A stretch of 35,625 bases of DNA, taken from the NCBI GenBank assembly GCA_002360325.1, contig DEQG01000066.1, positions 26,075 through 61,699 on the forward strand, in the 5' to 3' direction. The stretch comes from Salinicoccus sp. UBA3372. Its GTDB lineage: Bacteria; Bacillota; Bacilli; Staphylococcales; Salinicoccaceae. A program made the position numbers and the translations under genes. A model generated the notes under the pieces. It ran no database searches. It had not been told where the DNA came from and saw nothing but the letters and a program-made list of their open reading frames with translations. Below, piece after piece: positions 31,722 through 35,625 of this stretch (position 1 is the first letter of the stretch; every line of letters begins with the position of its first letter).

Positions 31722-32479
31722 AATTTCACCTCAAATCCTTCTTCAGCCAATGTTTCTTTCAATTCTTTTATCTCCACTTCCTGATTGTGGAATATGGAGG
31801 CTGCGAGGCCGGCAGAAACTTCCGATTCCTTGAATAGTTCCACGAAGTCACTGATGCTGCCGGCGCCGCCGCTCGCAATGACCGGTATATCAACAAGCCT
31901 GGCCGCTTCTTTTAAGAAATCAATGTCGAAACCTTCCTTGACGCCGTCATGATCCATGCTCGTAATCAGCAGTTCTCCGGCACCGAGTTCAGCAGTTTTT
32001 TTCACCCAGCTGAATGCTTTTATTCCAGAATTTTTCTTGCCGCCGTGTGTATATACATAGTAATCTTCCTGTACATCATCATATTTCACATCGATGGCTA
32101 CACAAAGACGGCTGCTCCCGAATGTATCTGATACTTCTTTGATCAGGTCAGGGTTGCTGATTGCTGCCGAGTTGATGCTGACTTTATCTGCACCTGCATC
32201 GAACAGCTGTCTGATGTCGTCCACACTTTTAATGCCGCCTCCGATTGTCAATGGTATGGACAGACCTTCTTCCGTCTCACGGATGACATCGAGCATCAGG
32301 CCATGGCCTTCTTCGGTTTTTGAAATATCAAGAAACACAAGTTCGTCCGCATTTTCCTGATTATATCTTTTTGCAAGTTCCACAGGATTGCCGATATCCC
32401 TCAGGCCGACGAAATTGACACCTTTGACGACACGGCCGTCTTTGACATCAAGGCAGGGAATGATTCTTTTAACCGTCAT
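31718..32479 (-). CDS. hisF: Imidazole glycerol phosphate synthase cyclase subunit
   Basis: A 253-residue beta/alpha barrel opening MTVKRIIPCLDVKDGRVVKG, with catalytic Asp11. GGGIKSVDDIRQLFDAGADK and IASGGAGSISDFVELF form the two phosphate-binding halves. RLCVAIDVKY carries the second catalytic Asp near residue 130. It converts PRFAR with ammonia to IGP and AICAR. The ammonia normally comes from HisH, whose gene is not in the usual neighbouring place. Four-base overlaps with hisA and hisIE indicate translational coupling. Confidence 0.95.
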   Translation of the reverse strand: MTVKRIIPCLDVKDGRVVKGVNFVGLRDIGNPVELAKRYNQENADELVFLDISKTEEGHGLMLDVIRETEEGLSIPLTIGGGIKSVDDIRQLFDAGADKVSINSAAISNPDLIKEVSDTFGSSRLCVAIDVKYDDVQEDYYVYTHGGKKNSGIKAFSWVKKTAELGAGELLITSMDHDGVKEGFDIDFLKEAARLVDIPVIASGGAGSISDFVELFKESEVSAGLAASIFHNQEVEIKELKETLAEEGFEVKL

Positions 32480-33177
32480 CTGATTCCCTCCCAGAATTCA
32501 TCGTTATGACTCGCTTTTCCGACAATCGCATTTTCAATGCCCATGGATTCAAGCTTTTCGAGGTCCGATTTATTTCGCACACCGCCGCTCGCTATGACGG
32601 TATGCTTTGTCAGATCGTTGATACGCTTCGTATTTTCAAAATTTGGACCCTGGTTCATGCCATCCTTATTGATATCCGTGTAGATGATTCCCGCAAGATC
32701 CAGAGCTTCGACTTCCGATAAGTAATCATCAATCGTAATATTGCTGTTTTCTGTCCAGCCGTTGACGTATATATCATCCTGCCTGGCATCCACCCCGACA
32801 AAAACTCTGCCAGGATAGAGGCTGACCACTTCTTTCAGCCAGTCTGTATCCATGATTGCCCTTGTACCAAGAATGAAATAATCGATACCGATTTTATCGT
32901 AAATCTCTATCGTTTCCAAATTGCGTAAACCGCCTCCGATCTGCAGCGGCAGATCGGTCAAAGATTTCAGTTTGGTGATGATCGTCGTCTCCAGCGCATC
33001 CTGCTTCAATGCACCCATCAGATCCACGATATGAATTCTGCCAACCTGTTCAAAAGTCGAGTAAAACTGCACCGCTTCTTCAGGTGTGCGCTTCATCGAT
33101 GTCTTCTTGTCATAATCACCCTGTGTCAGGCGTACGTTCTGACCATCTATAATATCTACAGCCGGTATGATGTTCAT
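32476..33177 (-). CDS. hisA: ProFAR isomerase
   Basis: A 233-residue barrel enzyme: MNIIPAVDIIDGQNVRLTQG with catalytic Asp8, LPLQIGGGLRN, LAGIIYTDINKDGM with the second catalytic Asp and HTVIASGGVRN. It isomerises ProFAR to PRFAR. The ATG has GAGGAGG in front. It follows hisB after 58 bases, where hisH would be expected; the only marked feature there is a CCCGGGGAA stretch. Confidence 0.93.
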   Translation of the reverse strand: MNIIPAVDIIDGQNVRLTQGDYDKKTSMKRTPEEAVQFYSTFEQVGRIHIVDLMGALKQDALETTIITKLKSLTDLPLQIGGGLRNLETIEIYDKIGIDYFILGTRAIMDTDWLKEVVSLYPGRVFVGVDARQDDIYVNGWTENSNITIDDYLSEVEALDLAGIIYTDINKDGMNQGPNFENTKRINDLTKHTVIASGGVRNKSDLEKLESMGIENAIVGKASHNDEFWEGIR

Positions 33178-33235
33178 TAAAATCCTCCTCTGTTTGTTTC
33201 CCGTAACATTTCCCGGGGAATAAAAACCGTTCCCA

Positions 33236-33814
33236 CTATTCTATGACCCCTTTAGAAGAAGGGACACCTGACTTGCTTTCCTGAAGCGCCGCTTTCAGGC
33301 TGCGTGCAAAGGCCTTGAAGATCGCTTCGATTTCATGGTGGGTGTTACCGCCTTTCAGCAGATCCACATGCAGTGTCATCCGGCTGTTCATGCTCAAAGC
33401 ATTGAAGAATTCCATCACAAGCTCTGTATCAAAGGCACCGACTTTCTCTTTGGAAAACTCCGCCTGGAAGTTCAGGTGCGGTCTGCCTGATAAATCGAGG
33501 ACGACACGCGCCAGCGACTCATCCATAGGGATATAATACGAGCCGTATCTCTGATATGATTCTTTTTCCACATATAATTCTCTCAGCAGCTGGCCGAGAA
33601 TGATTCCGGCATCCTCAACCGTATGGTGGTCATCCACTTCATTATCGCCATTTGCATCCACGTAAAGGTACAGCTCCGAGTGGAATGAGAGCAGTGTCAG
33701 CATATGGTCGAAAAAACCGACGTTCGTCGAAATACTGGATTCTTTAAAAGATTTCTTATCATCTAATTTGACTGTAATCTGTGTTTCCTTTGTAGATCTT
33801 TCTTTTTCGTACAT
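33236..33814 (-). CDS. hisB: Imidazoleglycerol-phosphate dehydratase
   Basis: A 192-residue manganese enzyme: TNVGFFDHMLTLLSFHSE, DDHHTVEDAGIILGQLL, GSYYIPMDESLARVVLD and NTHHEIEAIFKAFARSLK, with the paired His metal ligands. It dehydrates IGP to imidazole acetol phosphate. It is a monofunctional dehydratase with no phosphatase domain. Its start lies 56 bases inside the end of hisC; MYEKERSTKET aligns with the family N-terminus, so the overlap appears real. Confidence 0.93.
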   Translation of the reverse strand: MYEKERSTKETQITVKLDDKKSFKESSISTNVGFFDHMLTLLSFHSELYLYVDANGDNEVDDHHTVEDAGIILGQLLRELYVEKESYQRYGSYYIPMDESLARVVLDLSGRPHLNFQAEFSKEKVGAFDTELVMEFFNALSMNSRMTLHVDLLKGGNTHHEIEAIFKAFARSLKAALQESKSGVPSSKGVIE

Positions 33815-34793
33815 TCTGATTGCCCCATTCTGAAATTAGTTTATTTAAACGGTCGTAATCTTCATGTTTAATAATGGAGTACCTGACAACGTTCTTCAGG
33901 GATTCATTATTGTACATTCTGCACCTGTAGCCATTGTCCATCAAATACTGACCCAAAGCCACTGCATTCTCACCGTATGTGAAGACAAAGTTCGTATAGG
34001 ATTCTATGACGTTCACTTTGTCACTGACTCTATCGAATGCTTCTTCCAGCATTTCCTTCGACTTCTTCTGATACTCTATAAAATCTGTCAGCGCCTCTTT
34101 CTCTCCGAAGATTTTTGAAGACAGGTTCAACGACAGTGAATTGACAGGGTAGGGGTGGTTGATGCTGGTCACTTTTTTGAAGGTTTCGCCTTCAGCAATG
34201 ATCAGGCCGACCCGGAGCCCTGCGATACCGTATATTTTGCTTAAAGTCCGGATGATCAGAACATGCTCACCTTCCGGCTTATCAAAATCCGGTCCAAACT
34301 CGGCATACGCCTCGTCGATGACCAGATAACCACCGATATTTTTCATGGCATCCGATAATTTTTTCAGCTCTTCATATTTAAACAGCTGTCCGGTCGGGTT
34401 ATGCGGCATCGATATTAAAAATAAGGACGGCTGTTCCTTATCAATCTGAGTAAGGACTTCCTCAAAATCAAACCTGTAGTTCTCATCACAGGGCACAGTG
34501 GTGAATTTCGCATCTATCTGAGACGAATACTCTTCATACATGACAAAATCCGGTGTCACTGTCATTACGCCGTCATGGCCGAGTGTCATGACCACTTTCT
34601 GGATCCATTCATCAGAACCGTTGGCCACCTCGATGTTGTCAGGGTCTATATTGTAATAATCCGCATACGTTTTTTTGAAATGATCGCTTTCAGCACTTGG
34701 ATACTCATTAATTTTTGTTTGAGATAACACTTCCATCATCGCTTCATCCGACAATGGTGATATAGGACTCGTATTTCTGTCCATGATGATCAT
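33759..34793 (-). CDS. hisC: Histidinol-phosphate aminotransferase
   Basis: A 344-residue class I/II PLP aminotransferase. The PLP lysine is Lys186 in RTLSKIYGIAGLRVG, with SMPHNPTGQ (129-137), YLVIDEAYAEF (156-166) and NGSDEWI (58-64). It converts imidazole acetol phosphate to histidinol phosphate. GGAGTGATT precedes the ATG, which follows hisD after four bases. The last 18 residues (NVRKRKIYKGNTDYSQIR) are encoded in the region overlapping hisB and may be a lineage-specific tail. Confidence 0.93.
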   Translation of the reverse strand: MIIMDRNTSPISPLSDEAMMEVLSQTKINEYPSAESDHFKKTYADYYNIDPDNIEVANGSDEWIQKVVMTLGHDGVMTVTPDFVMYEEYSSQIDAKFTTVPCDENYRFDFEEVLTQIDKEQPSLFLISMPHNPTGQLFKYEELKKLSDAMKNIGGYLVIDEAYAEFGPDFDKPEGEHVLIIRTLSKIYGIAGLRVGLIIAEGETFKKVTSINHPYPVNSLSLNLSSKIFGEKEALTDFIEYQKKSKEMLEEAFDRVSDKVNVIESYTNFVFTYGENAVALGQYLMDNGYRCRMYNNESLKNVVRYSIIKHEDYDRLNKLISEWGNQNVRKRKIYKGNTDYSQIR

Positions 34794-34797
34794 GTAA

Positions 34798-35625
34798 TCA
34801 CTCCGTTCTAATTTTCAATGACTGATAATGCGCATCAAGTGCTTCTTTTTTTGCGACCGTCATTGCAGGTCCAGCAATGTCCTGGAAGGTGTCTTCATTT
34901 AATGAAATGATTGCGTGACTTGTCAGGAAATCATTGACGTTCAGACCATGGCTGAAACGGCCGGTACGGTCTGTCGGCAGCACATGGGAAGGGCCGGCGG
35001 CATAATCGCCGATTGCTTCAGGTGAGTAGCAGCCTTCAAACACCGCGCCTGCATATTTGATGTTTTTAATGATCATGCCGGAATCTTTATGCTGTACCGA
35101 CACATGTTCAGGCGCAATATAATTGACCAGGTCGATCAGTGCCTCTCTGTAATCGACCACTGCATGATGATTGTCCTCGATAGAGGCTCTGATGATTTCC
35201 GCTCTCGGCTGTTCGTCTATCAGCTCTGTCAATCTGGATTCTATACGCTCAATGACGCCAGCATCTTCACTGAGCAGGAATGTACGTGCATTGGCATCGT
35301 GCTCCGACTGTGCATAAATATCATAAACGATCGAATCCACATCCACCTGATCATCTATATAAAGCAGAATTTCACTCGGGCCGGCAATCATATCGATGCC
35401 GACCTCCCCGAATAACAGACGTTTCGCCATAGCAACATAATAGTTGCCCGGCCCGACAATCTTATCGACTTTAGATATCGTCTCAGTGCCGTAGGCAAGT
35501 GCTGCGACTGCCTGTGCGCCGCCGACAGTATAAACATTTTCCACCCCGCACAAATAAAGTGCTGCAAAAGTGATGTTATTATCTTCAAATGTCGGTGTAG
35601 TCACGTGGATTTCCTTCACTCCTGC
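34798..35625 (-). CDS. hisD: Histidinol dehydrogenase, C-terminal part (gene cut by window edge)
   Basis: The frame is open through the right edge, giving at least 275 residues of an expected roughly 415-430. Seen are GGAQAVAALAYGTETI, DKIVGPGNYYVAMAKRLLFG, IDMIAGPSEIL and EHDANARTFL. GAVFEGCYSPEAIGDYAAGPSHVLPTD is split here over residues about 195-221 and holds catalytic and zinc residues. The enzyme oxidises histidinol to histidine with NAD. Upstream genes, such as hisG, would lie beyond the window. Confidence 0.93.
   Translation of the reverse strand, partial: AGVKEIHVTTPTFEDNNITFAALYLCGVENVYTVGGAQAVAALAYGTETISKVDKIVGPGNYYVAMAKRLLFGEVGIDMIAGPSEILLYIDDQVDVDSIVYDIYAQSEHDANARTFLLSEDAGVIERIESRLTELIDEQPRAEIIRASIEDNHHAVVDYREALIDLVNYIAPEHVSVQHKDSGMIIKNIKYAGAVFEGCYSPEAIGDYAAGPSHVLPTDRTGRFSHGLNVNDFLTSHAIISLNEDTFQDIAGPAMTVAKKEALDAHYQSLKIRTE

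Noticed and set aside
33178..33235. Minus-strand frame reading IVGTVFIPREMLRETNRGGF before hisA as a possible hisH C-terminal remnant
   Set aside because: It loosely recalls the HisH GxxFHPE segment, but the catalytic His is absent and the match is only a few residues, within chance. It ends in the hisA ribosome site.
1..35625. CRISPR arrays, tRNA/rRNA genes, IS elements, prophage or attachment sites
   Set aside because: No regularly spaced repeats, no tRNA cloverleaf pattern in the gaps, no transposase, integrase or phage genes and no matched direct repeats bounding any block were found by reading.

Overview
This is a stretch of a low-to-mid GC Bacillota chromosome, most likely from a Staphylococcaceae relative of the halotolerant Salinicoccus/Jeotgalicoccus kind. 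The grounds are strong AGGAGG-type ribosome binding sites, TTG/GTG starts, rho-independent terminators with T tracts, acidic lipoprotein binding proteins, the YcsF/YcsG/YcsI genes and a compact his operon. The genus is an inference. I saw no tRNA, rRNA, CRISPR array, IS element, phage gene or plasmid function.

Layout. 1-231: 3' end of a YeiH-type membrane protein. 277-2425: an RpiR-type regulator divergent from an ornithine cyclodeaminase-family gene, with inverted repeats and a cre-like site between them. 2539-8825: a leftward 5-oxoproline operon, pxpB-pxpC-accB-accC-pxpA-(NRAMP-like)-(YcsI-like). 8970-12830: small independent genes: a BASS/ACR3-like transporter, a tandem pair of RluA-type pseudouridine synthases (the first lacks the catalytic motif), a CDA-fold deaminase and a MerR regulator.

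12990-25107 is the most interesting block: MmgE/PrpD, FCD-type GntR regulator, CitE-like lyase, family III CoA-transferase, MaoC hydratase, two-subunit class I fumarase/mesaconase/tartrate dehydratase, acyl-CoA dehydrogenase, TAXI receptor, fused TRAP permease and a DASS-type anion transporter. Together these enzymes could take up a branched C5 dicarboxylate (mesaconate, citramalate, itaconate or methylsuccinate), activate it with CoA, hydrate it and cleave it to acetyl-CoA and pyruvate. A 12-bp motif, ATTGTATCCAAT, occurs once in front of the PrpD gene and once in front of the CitE operon. It is the best candidate operator for the GntR protein encoded between them.

25108-31044: a decayed IclR-regulator gene, a phnD-phnC-phnE-phnE type ABC importer, a 3' thiolase remnant, an AT-rich gap and a sodium:alanine/glycine symporter. 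31095-35625: a leftward histidine operon, hisD(partial)-hisC-hisB-hisA-hisF-hisIE, with no hisH at its usual place between hisB and hisA.

Starts were moved inward wherever the longest frame began inside or upstream of the Shine-Dalgarno sequence. All functions are read from motifs and family memory; no database search was run.
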